Assembly (NCBI GenBank): GCA_947166385.1
Contig: CAMVEB010000004.1
Location: 1-64,000 of the forward strand
DNA: 64,000 nucleotides
Reading direction: 5' to 3'
Source of the DNA: an uncultured Clostridia bacterium
GTDB taxonomy: Bacteria; Bacillota; Clostridia; Christensenellales; Aristaeellaceae
The notes under the pieces were generated by a model, which made no database searches, was not told where the DNA came from, and saw only the letters and a program-made list of their open reading frames with translations. Within the stretch, counting starts at the first letter, position 1. Each line of letters begins with the position of its first letter. The translations under genes and the position numbers were made by a program. Positions 33,129 to 42,530 of the stretch are shown here, one piece after another.

Positions 33129-33876
33129 AAAGAAAAAACTGAAAGTCGAGCTGATCCGGCATACGCTGCAGCCAGAGGAGACCATCGCTCTGGCCGCCAA
33201 GCTGTGCTATTCAAAATCCACGATCGAAAACCTGAACGAAAAAATCAGCGCAAAGGATCAGTCGGATTTCATCGAAAGGCTGCTGCATATGGGGCATGAA
33301 TCCACCTTTGAGCACGCCTGCTTTACCTTCGGAATCGAAGGCGTGAGCCGTGTGCTGCTCGCGCAGCTTACAAGGCACAGGATTGCCAGTTTCTCCGTTC
33401 AGAGCCAAAGATACGTCTCCTATGAAAAAGGATTCGGATACATTCTTCCGCCGAGCATCGAAGCGCTGGGAGAAGAGGCGGCTCAGGAATATCAGAAGCA
33501 GATGGATCAGATGGAACAATGGTATGTTGAATGGCAGAAGCGGCTTGGGAATGCGGGGGAGAAATCCAACGAAGACGCCCGATTCGTATTGCCAAACGCA
33601 TGCGAAACCCGAATCCTGATGACGATGAATGTCCGCGAACTGCGGCATTTCTTCTCGCTGCGGATGTGCAACAGGGCGCAGTGGGAAATCCGATCGATGG
33701 CAGAGCAAATGTTTCGGCTATGCCTGGAGACCGCGCCGGCTCTGTTTGCCGACGCCGGACCGGCCTGTCTACGCGGCGGATGCCCGGAAGGGGAGAAAAG
33801 CTGCGGAAAAGCAGCGATCAAACGGAAAGAAAGAGCTGAACTGTTACAGAAGGCACAGGAGGATCGACGGCCATGA
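33121..33876 (+). CDS. thyX: FAD-dependent thymidylate synthase
   Basis: Makes dTMP from dUMP using methylene-tetrahydrofolate, FAD and NADPH. The product has 251 residues. The ThyX signature RHRIASFSVQSQRY (RHR-x7-S) is intact near residues 81-94. RMCNRAQWEIR near residue 180 is the dUMP-contact block. AAGGAGA precedes the ATG, which overlaps mrnC. Here it sits inside the mrnC-rlmB-sigH cluster, as in several Clostridia. No thyA is seen in the window. Confidence 0.95.
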   Translation: MAEKKKLKVELIRHTLQPEETIALAAKLCYSKSTIENLNEKISAKDQSDFIERLLHMGHESTFEHACFTFGIEGVSRVLLAQLTRHRIASFSVQSQRYVSYEKGFGYILPPSIEALGEEAAQEYQKQMDQMEQWYVEWQKRLGNAGEKSNEDARFVLPNACETRILMTMNVRELRHFFSLRMCNRAQWEIRSMAEQMFRLCLETAPALFADAGPACLRGGCPEGEKSCGKAAIKRKERAELLQKAQEDRRP

Positions 33877-34748
33877 GCGCAGGATACAAAAATACACCCA
33901 AAAGCTTCAACAGAAAACCGCCGATGGGCTCCGGAAAAGATCCGGCGCCGCGTCGGTCCTACCAGGAGTTTGAGTATAAACCACAGGCAGCCGAATCAAG
34001 ACCCGAGGAAGAGAAGAACGAATATATCCTGACCGGCCGGAATCCCATCCGCGAAGCACTGAAAAACAACAGAGATCTTGAAAAGCTCATGGTCCAGAAA
34101 GGGGAGCTGTCAGGATCGGCAACGGAGATCGTGCAAAAAGCCAAAGAGCGGAAAATCATGGTGCAGGTCGTGGACAAAAGCAGACTGGACGAGATTGCGC
34201 CCAATCACCAGGGATTGATTGCCTTTGCGAGCGCCTACCAGTATTCCACGGTTGACGATATGCTGCGGCTCGCGGAAGAGCGGGGAGAGGCCCCCTTCCT
34301 GATCCTGCTGGACGGCGTCACAGATCCCCACAATCTGGGGGCCATTATCCGCAGCGCCGAATGCAGCGGGGCACACGGGGTCATTGTGCCGACACACAGG
34401 AGCGTCGGGCTGACCTACGCGGCCGTAAAAGCTTCCGCCGGGGCTGTTGAATACCTGCCGATAGCCCGCGTTGTGAACCTGAACAGAACCATCGAGGAAC
34501 TGCAGAAAAAGGGAATCTGGGTGTATGCACTGTCCATGAACGGGCAGGACTATGAGACCGTTTCCTTTGACGGCGGGGTTGCGCTTGTGATCGGCGCCGA
34601 AGGGAACGGAATCAGCAAACTGACAGAAGAGAAATGCGACATGACTGTCAGCCTGCCGATGAAAGGACATATCGACAGTCTGAACGCTTCCGTGGCGGCC
34701 GGGGTGATGATGTACCGCGTCATGTCCTCACGCAAAGAAAAGAAATAA
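33873..34748 (+). CDS. rlmB: 23S rRNA 2'-O-methyltransferase RlmB (TrmH/SpoU family)
   Basis: This is a SPOUT-class rRNA ribose methyltransferase of 291 residues. A basic, unfolded N-terminus (1-45) is followed by the L30e-like substrate domain (LTGRNPIREALKN). The knotted SAM domain follows: LDGVTDPHNLGAIIRSAEC (motif 1), VIGAEGNGIS (motif 2) and LPMKGHIDSLNASVAAGVMMY (motif 3). In E. coli RlmB forms Gm2251 in 23S rRNA. The start overlaps the thyX stop (ATGA). It is part of the cluster that ends with sigH. Confidence 0.93.
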   Translation: MSAGYKNTPKSFNRKPPMGSGKDPAPRRSYQEFEYKPQAAESRPEEEKNEYILTGRNPIREALKNNRDLEKLMVQKGELSGSATEIVQKAKERKIMVQVVDKSRLDEIAPNHQGLIAFASAYQYSTVDDMLRLAEERGEAPFLILLDGVTDPHNLGAIIRSAECSGAHGVIVPTHRSVGLTYAAVKASAGAVEYLPIARVVNLNRTIEELQKKGIWVYALSMNGQDYETVSFDGGVALVIGAEGNGISKLTEEKCDMTVSLPMKGHIDSLNASVAAGVMMYRVMSSRKEKK

Positions 34749-34762
34749 AGGCGGGATCTTGC

Positions 34763-35434
34763 ATGAACGATATTCCCATGCAACTATACGACGAAAATGA
34801 CAACAACATGGAGGACGGCAGTCCGTATGCCGCCTGCAGCGATGAACAGATTGTCGAAATGAGCCATCAGGGCGATTCAGCCGCGGAAGAATACCTTCTG
34901 GATAAATATAAAAACTTTGTCCGATCAAAAGCGAGAAGCTACTTCCTGGTCGGAGCTGACCACGAAGACATCGTTCAGGAAGGGATGATCGGCCTGTATA
35001 AGGCGATCCGGGACTACCGCAACGACAAGCTCAGCTCTTTCCGCGCCTTTGCCGAACTGTGCATTACCCGCCAGATTATTACCGCCATCAAGACTGCCAC
35101 GAGGCAGAAACATATTCCGCTGAACAACTATGTGTCCCTGAACAAACCGCTGTACGACGAAGAAAGCGACAGAACCCTGCTGGATGTGATTGTTGAGGGG
35201 AGAACGGCGGATCCTGAAGAACTGATTATCAACCGGGAAAACGTTGGCAACATTCACACGAAAATGAACGAAATTTTATCCGGACTGGAACAGGAAGTTT
35301 TAAACGCCTACCTGGACGGCAAAAGCTATCAGGAAATCGCCGCAGCGCTGGGCAGGCATGTTAAATCCATTGACAATGCTTTGCAGAGAGTCAAGAGGAA
35401 ACTGGAAAAATATCTGGAAGAAAACAGACTGTAA
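34763..35434 (+). CDS. sigH: RNA polymerase sporulation sigma factor SigH
   Basis: This sigma-70 family factor has 223 residues. Region 2 contains YKNFVRSKARSYFLVGADHE and then DIVQEGMIGLYKAIRDY, which binds the -10 element and core polymerase. Region 4 contains LDGKSYQEIAAALGRHVKSI, the helix-turn-helix. In Bacillus it directs early sporulation and stationary-phase genes, and its place after rlmB is conserved. ATG 34763 is chosen over the longer frame, which overlaps rlmB. The presence of SigH does not prove that this organism sporulates. Confidence 0.93.
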   Translation: MNDIPMQLYDENDNNMEDGSPYAACSDEQIVEMSHQGDSAAEEYLLDKYKNFVRSKARSYFLVGADHEDIVQEGMIGLYKAIRDYRNDKLSSFRAFAELCITRQIITAIKTATRQKHIPLNNYVSLNKPLYDEESDRTLLDVIVEGRTADPEELIINRENVGNIHTKMNEILSGLEQEVLNAYLDGKSYQEIAAALGRHVKSIDNALQRVKRKLEKYLEENRL

Positions 35435-35439
35435 AGATT

Positions 35440-35871
35440 TTATTCAGCAAGAGGGGCCGGATCTTCAGACGGCTCGGCTGACGGCCCGGCTGCATCAGCG
35501 GCAGGAGAAACCGTCTCCTCCGGAAGATCGGAAAGGGCCTGATTCTGGACGGTATTCATCTGGGAAAGCAACTGCTTGAGCCGGACCGGAGAAGAGGAAT
35601 GATAAGCACCCGCGGCGATATCCCGGATGGCAGGATTCGAATCCGCCACCGGGGACGGGGAACCCGAAATCGATATGCAGAGCAAAACCACACAGGCAGC
35701 CAGACAGCACAGCGCAAATACAGACCGATTGAATCCCCGATTATATTTTCCGCTGGCTTCATGACCGGAAGCGGCAGAAAGAAGAATGCGCTGCTTCAAC
35801 GAATCATCCGCTTTCAGATTCGCCAATGTGACAGAAGTCATCTGCGAAAGCTGATCCAGTTTATTCATCAA
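35440..35871 (-). CDS. Putative anti-sigma factor, one membrane segment
   Basis: This is a 143-residue protein with a cytoplasmic N-terminal part (residues 1-47), one hydrophobic segment (SVFALCCLAACVVLLCISIS, about 49-68) and an extracytoplasmic tail rich in Pro, Ala, Ser and Glu. Its start overlaps the stop of an ECF sigma factor (ATGA), the classic arrangement for an anti-sigma factor. The HxxxCxxC zinc motif of ZAS-type anti-sigmas is absent, so the role is inferred from context and topology only. Confidence 0.6.
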   Translation of the reverse strand: MMNKLDQLSQMTSVTLANLKADDSLKQRILLSAASGHEASGKYNRGFNRSVFALCCLAACVVLLCISISGSPSPVADSNPAIRDIAAGAYHSSSPVRLKQLLSQMNTVQNQALSDLPEETVSPAADAAGPSAEPSEDPAPLAE

Positions 35872-36392
35872 AACAATTCTCCTTTCAATTCTTTCTGGAG
35901 CCTTGACCGGGCGCGACTCAGGCGGGAGGAAACGGTGCCTTCCGCTATTTCCATCATTTCCGCGATTTCGGAAACACCGTAACCCTGGTAATAATGCAGG
36001 AGGACAACTTCCTTAAAATCAGCAGGGAGGCGATTGATCGCTTCGGAAAGAGCCAGCTCATCGGAGAGATGGCCGATTTCATCATCCGCCGGAAAAAGCT
36101 CAAAAGCCGGATGGCCAAGGACGACTTTCTTCATCCAACTGCTGCGCCACAAATCCCGGCAACGATTCAGCGCGACTTTCAGAAGCCAGGACTTCTCCTT
36201 GCCCTGGAGGAGGACAGGCTTTGTCAGCATGAGCTTCACAAAAACATCCTGGGTCACATCCTCGGCACGCTGCCGATCCCCCAGATAATAATATGCTACG
36301 CGAAGAACATCCGTTGCAAACTGCTCGTACATCTCATCAAAGGAGAGTGAAGAAACATCAGTCCTCTCGCTACTATTCAACGAATTAAGCAA
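35868..36392 (-). CDS. ECF-type RNA polymerase sigma factor
   Basis: This is an extracytoplasmic-function sigma factor of about 174 residues. Region 2 is FATDVLRVAYYYLGDRQRAE and DVTQDVFVKLM; region 4 is LHYYQGYGVSEIAEMMEI followed by EGTVSSRLSRARSRLQ. It belongs to the SigW/RpoE class and likely responds to an envelope signal through its neighbour. The start is uncertain: TTG 36392 has GGGGGA 9 bases upstream, while the frame extends to TTG 36419. The pair lies convergent to sigH. Confidence 0.85.
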   Translation of the reverse strand: MLNSLNSSERTDVSSLSFDEMYEQFATDVLRVAYYYLGDRQRAEDVTQDVFVKLMLTKPVLLQGKEKSWLLKVALNRCRDLWRSSWMKKVVLGHPAFELFPADDEIGHLSDELALSEAINRLPADFKEVVLLHYYQGYGVSEIAEMMEIAEGTVSSRLSRARSRLQKELKGELF

Positions 36393-36448
36393 GCCCAATC
36401 TTCCCCCAAATCCAAACAAAATACGGAAGAAATTTCAAAACACAAAAT

Positions 36449-36476
36449 ATTATAACATAACGGAAAGAAACGGCAA
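36449..36476 (-). promoter_or_regulatory. Promoter of the ECF sigma operon
   Basis: On the reverse strand: TTGCCG (36471-36476), 16 bases, TATAAT (36449-36454). This is a housekeeping-type promoter rather than the AAC-type boxes expected for self-activation by an ECF factor. Confidence 0.5.
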
Positions 36477-36595
36477 CGATAAAATTTGCTCTTGACGAAT
36501 AATACAATATATGTAAAAATAGGCTTAAACAAAGGATACAAGTCAGTTTGGTTCATCTGGAGTATCATATTATTGTTTAAGGAGAGTGTGGATTT

Positions 36596-37780
36596 GTGTT
36601 AAGAAAGAAAACTTGTGTTGCAATGCTCCTTGCCGGCGGTCAGGGAAGCCGACTGGGAATCCTGACCAAGAATGTGGCGAAACCGGCTGTTCCGTATGGC
36701 GGGAAGTACAGAATTATTGACTTCCCTCTGAGCAACTGCACCAACAGCGGAATCGACACGGTGGGCGTGCTGACCCAGTATCAGCCGCTGGAACTGAACG
36801 CCTACATCGGCAGCGGCGCCCCTTGGGATCTTGACATCTCCAATGGCGGCGTGTTTGTGTTGCCCCCCTATCAGAAAGGAAAGAGCGGTGAATGGTACCG
36901 CGGAACAGCCAACGCAATCTATCAGAATATCGCGTTCATCGAGCAGTATAATCCGGATTATGTGCTGATTCTCAGCGGAGACCACATCTATAAAATGGAT
37001 TATAACGCGATGCTGAATTACCACATCCGGCACGGCGCGGACGCGACGATCGCCGTGCGCGAAGTTCCGTGGGAAGACACATCCAGATTCGGCATCATGA
37101 ACACCGACTCGGAAGACCGGATTACCGAATTCGAGGAAAAGCCGAAGAATGCGAAGAGCAACAAGGCTTCGATGGGCGTTTACATTTTCACATGGGAAAA
37201 GCTGCGGAAATACCTGGAGCAGGATGAGGCAGACAAGAAGAGCAGCAACGACTTCGGGAAGAACATCATTCCCAACATGCTGAACGACAAACAGGTGCTG
37301 GTCGCCTACAACTTCAGCGGATACTGGAAAGATGTCGGTACGATTGAAAGCCTGTGGGAAGCCAACATGGATCTGCTGGAAACCCCGATGCCGATCGATA
37401 TGCACGACAAAAAGTGGCGCATTTATGCCAAGAACCCCGGAATGGCTCCCCATTATATCGCCGATGGCGCCAAAGTGACGGACTCCCTGATTACAGAGGG
37501 CTGCGAAGTATACGGAAACGTCAATCACTCGGTATTGTTTGCGGGCGTTATCATTGAAGAAGGCGCCAAGATCGAATCCTGCGTCATCATGCCGGGCAGC
37601 GTCATTAAACGCGGAGCCATCGTCCGCAGGGCCATTGTGGCGGAAAACGCGGTTGTCGGCCCTGGAGCCATTATCGGCGAAGAGACAGGCAATATCGCGG
37701 TGATCGGCAACAAAATGACGATTCCTGCCGGGGTCAGCATTCCCGCCGGAGAACAAGTTGATGAAACATACACTTTTTGA
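36596..37780 (+). CDS. glgC: Glucose-1-phosphate adenylyltransferase
   Basis: Makes ADP-glucose from ATP and glucose-1-phosphate, the committed step of glycogen synthesis; 394 residues. The nucleotide-binding [20 protein letters not shown] and [15 protein letters not shown] blocks, [11 protein letters not shown] and FEEKPKN are intact. A left-handed beta-helix of hexapeptides forms the C-terminus ([19 protein letters not shown]). The start is GTG 36596, with AAGGAGAG 9 bases upstream. It is the first gene of glgC-glgD-glgA. A weak promoter (TTGCTC 36486-36491, 16 bases, TATATG 36508-36513) lies before it. Confidence 0.95.
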   Translation: MLRKKTCVAMLLAGGQGSRLGILTKNVAKPAVPYGGKYRIIDFPLSNCTNSGIDTVGVLTQYQPLELNAYIGSGAPWDLDISNGGVFVLPPYQKGKSGEWYRGTANAIYQNIAFIEQYNPDYVLILSGDHIYKMDYNAMLNYHIRHGADATIAVREVPWEDTSRFGIMNTDSEDRITEFEEKPKNAKSNKASMGVYIFTWEKLRKYLEQDEADKKSSNDFGKNIIPNMLNDKQVLVAYNFSGYWKDVGTIESLWEANMDLLETPMPIDMHDKKWRIYAKNPGMAPHYIADGAKVTDSLITEGCEVYGNVNHSVLFAGVIIEEGAKIESCVIMPGSVIKRGAIVRRAIVAENAVVGPGAIIGEETGNIAVIGNKMTIPAGVSIPAGEQVDETYTF

Positions 37781-37809
37781 ATAAACTGGGTTGAAAGGAT
37801 GTAGCTGAT

Positions 37810-38931
37810 ATGAAAGAAATCATGGGACTTATTTATACCGGCGAGAATGATGCCCGACTGCGCGAACTGACCGTTACCCGCGCGATTGCCGCCATGCCCG
37901 TTGCCGGCAGATACCGCGTGATTGACTTCCTGGTCTCCAGCATGGTCAACGGCGGGATGAAAAACATCGGCGTCATTACGCAAAAAAACTACCACAGCCT
38001 GATGGACCACCTGGGATCCGGAAAAGAATGGGATCTGCACGGAAAAAATGACGGACTGCATATCCTGCCCCCGTTCCTGACCCGCGAGAATGTCGGCCTT
38101 TATCCGGGACTGCTGGACGCGCTGAGATCCAACAGCAATTTCCTGGTGCGGAGCAAGCAGGAATACCTGGTTCTGAGCAACAGCAACATTATATACAACG
38201 CACATCTGGATGAGCTTTTCCGGTACTACAAAGATACAGGAGCGGATATCACGTTGCTGTACACCAAGGATCCAGATATGAAGCGGGATGAGTTCGGAAC
38301 CTACCTGGCGATCGACAAAACCGAGATCGTAACGGATATCGAAGTTGAGCCGACACATCCCTCGTATGACAACACGTATATGCAGGTGATGGTGATCAGA
38401 CGGGAACTGCTGAAAGAGCTGGTGGACAAAGCCGTTTCCCACGGACAGCATTCGATGGACCGCGATATTCTGCTGAGACTTGTGCAGGACAAGACCGCAA
38501 AGATCAACGCCTTTGAATACAAAGGAAAGTGCTGGCAGATTGATTCCGTACAGAGCTATTTCCGCTTCAATATGGAAATCCTGGATCCCAAGATGCGGAA
38601 GGGCCTGTTCCGGGACGAACTCCCCGTATTCACAAAGGTCCGCGATGAGATGCCCGCATACTATGGGGATGACTGTACCGTCATCAACTCTCTTGTGGCA
38701 GACGGATGCCAGATTGAAGGAACGGTTGAAAACAGCGTTCTTTTCCGCGGAGTGAAAATTGCTCCCGGAGCCCATGTGAAAAACTGCATCATCATGCAGG
38801 ACGGACAGGTTCACGAAGGCGCATACATTGAGAACTGTATCCTTGACAAGCAGTCTGTCATCAAACGGAATGCCAAACTGATCGGACCGGAAGCTTATCC
38901 GATCGTGATCGGTAAAGATGTTGTCATCTAA
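37810..38931 (+). CDS. glgD: GlgD, regulatory subunit of ADP-glucose pyrophosphorylase
   Basis: This GlgC paralogue of 373 residues pairs with GlgC in Bacillota to make the full enzyme. The fold is kept, but the catalytic Gly-rich loop is altered (LIYTGENDARLRELTVTR instead of GGxGxRL), so it is thought to be non-catalytic. RYRVIDFLVSSMVNGGM and the C-terminal beta-helix (GAHVKNCIIMQDGQVHEGAY) are clear. It follows glgC after 29 bases with GAAAGGATG before the ATG. Confidence 0.93.
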   Translation: MKEIMGLIYTGENDARLRELTVTRAIAAMPVAGRYRVIDFLVSSMVNGGMKNIGVITQKNYHSLMDHLGSGKEWDLHGKNDGLHILPPFLTRENVGLYPGLLDALRSNSNFLVRSKQEYLVLSNSNIIYNAHLDELFRYYKDTGADITLLYTKDPDMKRDEFGTYLAIDKTEIVTDIEVEPTHPSYDNTYMQVMVIRRELLKELVDKAVSHGQHSMDRDILLRLVQDKTAKINAFEYKGKCWQIDSVQSYFRFNMEILDPKMRKGLFRDELPVFTKVRDEMPAYYGDDCTVINSLVADGCQIEGTVENSVLFRGVKIAPGAHVKNCIIMQDGQVHEGAYIENCILDKQSVIKRNAKLIGPEAYPIVIGKDVVI

Positions 38932-38945
38932 CGGGAGGGAATCAC

Positions 38946-40442
38946 TTGAAAATACTGTTTGTAGCCAGTGAGTCAGTACCTTATGTCAAAACCGGCGGAC
39001 TGGCTGATGTTGTCGGAGCACTTGCGCCTGTACTGGCTTCCCAGGGACATGATGTGCGGGTTATTATTCCTGAATTCGGGGCCATTCCGAATGAATATCT
39101 TGCCCAGATGAGCCATGTATGTGATTTTGAAGTTCAGCTGGGATGGCGGCGTCAGTACTGCGGAATTGAAAAAATTGAAAAAGACGGCGTTACCTGGTAC
39201 TTTATGGACAATAAGTACTACTTCGGACGCCCCTACATCTACGGTATGGGCGGCGATGAATACGAAAGATTCGGGTTTTTCTGCCGCGGCGTCCTGAATA
39301 TGCTGCCGCTGATTGATTTCCAGCCCGATGTGATCCATGCGCACGACTGGCAAAGCGGCATGGTTCCGGCCCTGCTGAAAATCCAATACGCGCATCTGCC
39401 ATTTTACGAGAGAATCAAAACGGTTTATACCATCCACAACCTGCAGTATCAGGGAATCTTCGGGATCCGTGAGGTTCAGGACGTGCTCGGACTGGGCGAC
39501 AGCCTGTGGACTGAGGACAAACTGGAATGCTTCGGATGCGCCAACTTCATGAAAGCGGCGCTGGTTTACTCTGACCTGATTACAACCGTCAGCCCTTCCT
39601 ATGCAGAAGAAATCCAGACAGCCTATTACGGAGAGCGGCTTGACGGGCTGCTTCGCGCCCGAAAGGAAGATCTGCGCGGTGTGCTGAACGGGATTGACAT
39701 GGACGACTATAACCCGGAGACCGACCAGCGGATCGCTCAGACTTTCAGCCTTGATAACCTGAACGGAAAAGCGGAATGCAAAAAAGCATTGCAGGAAGAG
39801 CTGGGACTGGATGTGAATCCGGATGTTCCGATCATCGGAATGGTCGGAAGACTGAGCAACCAGAAGGGCCTTGACCTTGTTGACTATGTGATTGCCGATA
39901 TCATGCGGCAGGATGTTCAGCTGGTTGTACTCGGAATGGGCGAAGGGCGATACTTCAACCTTTTCAGCTGGGCTGAAGGAGAATACAAGGGCCGGGTCGC
40001 TGCCAGATTTACGATGGACCATGTGCTGGCCCACAAGATTTACGCCGGGACGGATATGTTCCTGATGCCGAGTCAGTTTGAACCCTGCGGACTGAGCCAG
40101 ATGATCGCCATGCGGTATGGCAGCGTGCCAATCGTCCGCGAGACCGGCGGGCTGCGTGATACCGTGCTGAGCTACAATGAATTCAGCGGAGAGGGGAACG
40201 GTTTTTCCTTCTTCAACTATAACGCTCATGACATGCTGCACGTGATTGAGCGGGCAGTCGGTTACTACAAAAACAGGAAGGATGTCTGGAATACGCTGCA
40301 ACAGCGCGGCATGAAAGGCGATTACAGCTGGACTCATTCAGCGAGCGAATACATCAAACTGTACGAAAGTCTGTTTGAAGAGAAAAAAGCTGCCAGTGCA
40401 GTTTCCGAAGAACAGACCAATCCTGTTGTCGTGGATATTTGA
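38946..40442 (+). CDS. glgA: Glycogen synthase (ADP-glucose)
   Basis: This GT5-family synthase of 498 residues extends alpha-1,4-glucan from ADP-glucose. The N-terminal KTGGLADVVGALAPVLA carries the KxGG motif. ASESVPYVKTGG, HAHDWQSG, and the C-terminal MPSQFEPCGLSQMIAMRYG with the catalytic Glu complete the family picture. The start is TTG 38946, preceded by GGGAGGG. Branching enzyme and phosphorylase are not in the window. A strong terminator closes the operon at 40482-40510. Confidence 0.95.
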   Translation: MKILFVASESVPYVKTGGLADVVGALAPVLASQGHDVRVIIPEFGAIPNEYLAQMSHVCDFEVQLGWRRQYCGIEKIEKDGVTWYFMDNKYYFGRPYIYGMGGDEYERFGFFCRGVLNMLPLIDFQPDVIHAHDWQSGMVPALLKIQYAHLPFYERIKTVYTIHNLQYQGIFGIREVQDVLGLGDSLWTEDKLECFGCANFMKAALVYSDLITTVSPSYAEEIQTAYYGERLDGLLRARKEDLRGVLNGIDMDDYNPETDQRIAQTFSLDNLNGKAECKKALQEELGLDVNPDVPIIGMVGRLSNQKGLDLVDYVIADIMRQDVQLVVLGMGEGRYFNLFSWAEGEYKGRVAARFTMDHVLAHKIYAGTDMFLMPSQFEPCGLSQMIAMRYGSVPIVRETGGLRDTVLSYNEFSGEGNGFSFFNYNAHDMLHVIERAVGYYKNRKDVWNTLQQRGMKGDYSWTHSASEYIKLYESLFEEKKAASAVSEEQTNPVVVDI

Positions 40443-40481
40443 CGGAGCCGGCTGAAAAACACGATCAAAATGGAGGAAAAG

Positions 40482-40510
40482 GGATGTGCCTGGCGGCGCA
40501 TCCTTTTTTT
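40482..40510 (+). terminator. Terminator of glgCDA
   Basis: GGATGTGC (40482-40489) pairs with GCGCATCC (40496-40503), one pair being G-U or mismatched, followed by seven T. Confidence 0.8.
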
Positions 40511-40524
40511 GAGGGTTTATCACG

Positions 40525-41277
40525 ATGAATGATTTGCTTCACGAGGACGAAACCATCGAAGACCTGCAGCTGAACAACCTGATGCTGCTGCAGAAAAAGA
40601 AGGGATTCCGATACGGAATGGATTCCGTATTGCTGTCTGAGTTTGCCTGCATCGGAGAAAATGATCATGTGGCAGAATTCGGAACCGGCAGCGGGGTCAT
40701 TCCGCTGCTCCTGATCGGCCGGGGAAAGGGGAAAGATTTCTATTGCATCGAGATCCAGGAAGAGATTGCTGACATGGCCAGGAGATCCGTGCAACTGAAT
40801 CGACTGGAAAACAGGATTACGATTGTGTGCGACGATGTGACAAAGGCGAAGGATAAAATGCCGCCCTGCCAATTCGACTGCGTCATATGCAATCCTCCAT
40901 ACGGCATTACCGGGAAAGTGCTTGAAAGCCCGGACCAGAACAAAGCTGTTTCCAGGAGCCATCGAACTGACGAACTTCACCTGTTCTTCAAGAACGCGCA
41001 TTACCTGCTGAAAGGAAAAGGGAAAATGATCCTGGTCTATCCTGCTTCCCAGATGCTGTTTGTGATGGAGAAACTGCAGGAGTGCCATCTGGAACCGAAG
41101 AAATTCCAATTGGTCTATCCATACAGGAACAAGGCCGCGAACCTGGTTCTGATTGAAGCGGTGAAAGATGCCAAACCAACTTTGCACCCCTGTCCGCCGA
41201 TGATTATCTATGAAAGCAACGGAGAGTTGACAAACGAACTGAAGTCTGTTTATCATATAAACGAGAATTCGGTTTGA
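40525..41277 (+). CDS. tRNA1(Val) adenine-N6 methyltransferase-like (TrmN6/YfiC)
   Basis: This is a class I methyltransferase of 250 residues. The SAM loop is VAEFGTGSGVIPLLL near residue 50. The acidic ribose contact is in FYCIEIQEE and the catalytic site is CNPPYGITG near residue 130, as in N6-adenine enzymes. The N-terminal QKKKGFRYGMDSVLLSEFA is the YfiC/TrmN6 signature, and in E. coli TrmN6 methylates A37 of tRNA-Val. The Gram-positive relatives often sit beside a YraL-type gene; that gene is not here. The stop overlaps the next gene. Confidence 0.85.
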   Translation: MNDLLHEDETIEDLQLNNLMLLQKKKGFRYGMDSVLLSEFACIGENDHVAEFGTGSGVIPLLLIGRGKGKDFYCIEIQEEIADMARRSVQLNRLENRITIVCDDVTKAKDKMPPCQFDCVICNPPYGITGKVLESPDQNKAVSRSHRTDELHLFFKNAHYLLKGKGKMILVYPASQMLFVMEKLQECHLEPKKFQLVYPYRNKAANLVLIEAVKDAKPTLHPCPPMIIYESNGELTNELKSVYHINENSV

Positions 41278-42530
41278 TGATGCGAGGACAGCGTTGCATG
41301 GATGAGAGGGTCTGGGATCTGGCGGTGGTCGGCGGGGGAGCTGCCGGGCTGGTTACAGGAATTACCGCGGCGTCTTGCGGGGATCGTGTGATTATACTTG
41401 AAAAAGGTCCGGCTCTGGGCAGAAAAATCAGTGCATCGGGAAACGGACGATGCAATATCATGAACAAATCCGGGTTGAAATACTACGGAGAGTCTGCTTT
41501 TGCCGAAAAAGTATTTCAGCATTGTTCACAGGAACGACTGATCCGATTCTGGAACTCTATCGGACTGATGCTATGCGAAGATCAGGACGGAAGATTATAC
41601 CCCTTTACCTATCACAGCGGAACCGTAATGGATACGCTGAAAACAGCGCTTCAAAAATTCCAGGTGAAGACACTGCTGCAGAGCTGCGTTACAGGATGCA
41701 CGTTCAGCGATCCTTTCTTTACTGTATCCACTGAAAAAGAATCCCACTCTGCGCGAAGGCTGCTGATCGCAACAGGCGGAGCCGCCCAGCCCCGGCTTGG
41801 CGGAAATCCGGACGGATACAGAATGCTGCAAAACTTCGGACATAGCATGGTTCCGGTCTTTCCCGCTTTATGCCCTGTCGTGACCGACGCGAAAAGCATA
41901 TCCGGTTTATCCGGCACAAGAGTACGGTGCTCCGTGCAACTTATCGATCAAAAAAGAGAAGTTGTCCGAAGGGAAAGAGGGGAAGTCCTGTTTACAGATA
42001 CCGGGATCAGCGGGATCTGCGCCATGCAGATGGCCAGATTCATCCAAAAAGATGATTATGATATCGAACTGGATTTCCTGGACCGGCTTGACAGAGGGCA
42101 GGAAGAGCTGACTGAACTGCTGAAAGAGCGAAAGAAAATTTTTCATGAAATGTCGGCGGTTTCTCTGCTGTATGGTATGCTGGTGCCGAAACTGGCGTTT
42201 GCCGTGATGAAACAGGCAGGAATCGAGGTTGGCAGGAAAACAGCCGGAAGCCTGAGCGACCAGGAAATTCAGAACGTTGCTGAAAAACTTCGTCACTACA
42301 CGCTGCATGTCCAACATGCCAAGGGGCTGGATGACGCGCAGGTCACAGCCGGGGGGATAATGTGCGAAGAATTTTCCGATATCAACATGGAATCAAAGGT
42401 TGTTCCCGGGCTTTATGCCGCGGGAGAAGTGCTGAACGTTGACGGAGACTGCGGCGGATACAATCTGATGTTTGCATGTGCGAGCGGTTTGCTGGCGGGG
42501 ATGAACGGACGAAAGGGGACGGACCTATGA
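41274..42530 (+). CDS. HI0933/YhiN-family flavoprotein
   Basis: This is a FAD-binding protein of about 410-418 residues. The dinucleotide fold starts with LAVVGGGAAGLVTGITAA, followed by a GRKISASGNGRCNIMN block that defines the HI0933 (BaiN-like) family. GEVLFTDTGISG, and the C-terminal VVPGLYAAGEVLNVDGDCGG for the second FAD contact, complete it. Relatives reduce double bonds in bile acids or act as NAD(P)/FAD oxidoreductases; the substrate here is not known. Two starts are possible: 41274 overlapping the previous stop, or ATG 41298 with GAGGACA upstream. Confidence 0.88.
   Translation: MMMRGQRCMDERVWDLAVVGGGAAGLVTGITAASCGDRVIILEKGPALGRKISASGNGRCNIMNKSGLKYYGESAFAEKVFQHCSQERLIRFWNSIGLMLCEDQDGRLYPFTYHSGTVMDTLKTALQKFQVKTLLQSCVTGCTFSDPFFTVSTEKESHSARRLLIATGGAAQPRLGGNPDGYRMLQNFGHSMVPVFPALCPVVTDAKSISGLSGTRVRCSVQLIDQKREVVRRERGEVLFTDTGISGICAMQMARFIQKDDYDIELDFLDRLDRGQEELTELLKERKKIFHEMSAVSLLYGMLVPKLAFAVMKQAGIEVGRKTAGSLSDQEIQNVAEKLRHYTLHVQHAKGLDDAQVTAGGIMCEEFSDINMESKVVPGLYAAGEVLNVDGDCGGYNLMFACASGLLAGMNGRKGTDL

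Noticed and set aside
38973-40337. A long reverse frame opposite glgA
   Set aside because: glgA has complete GT5 motifs on the forward strand. The reverse frame has no ribosome site or domain.
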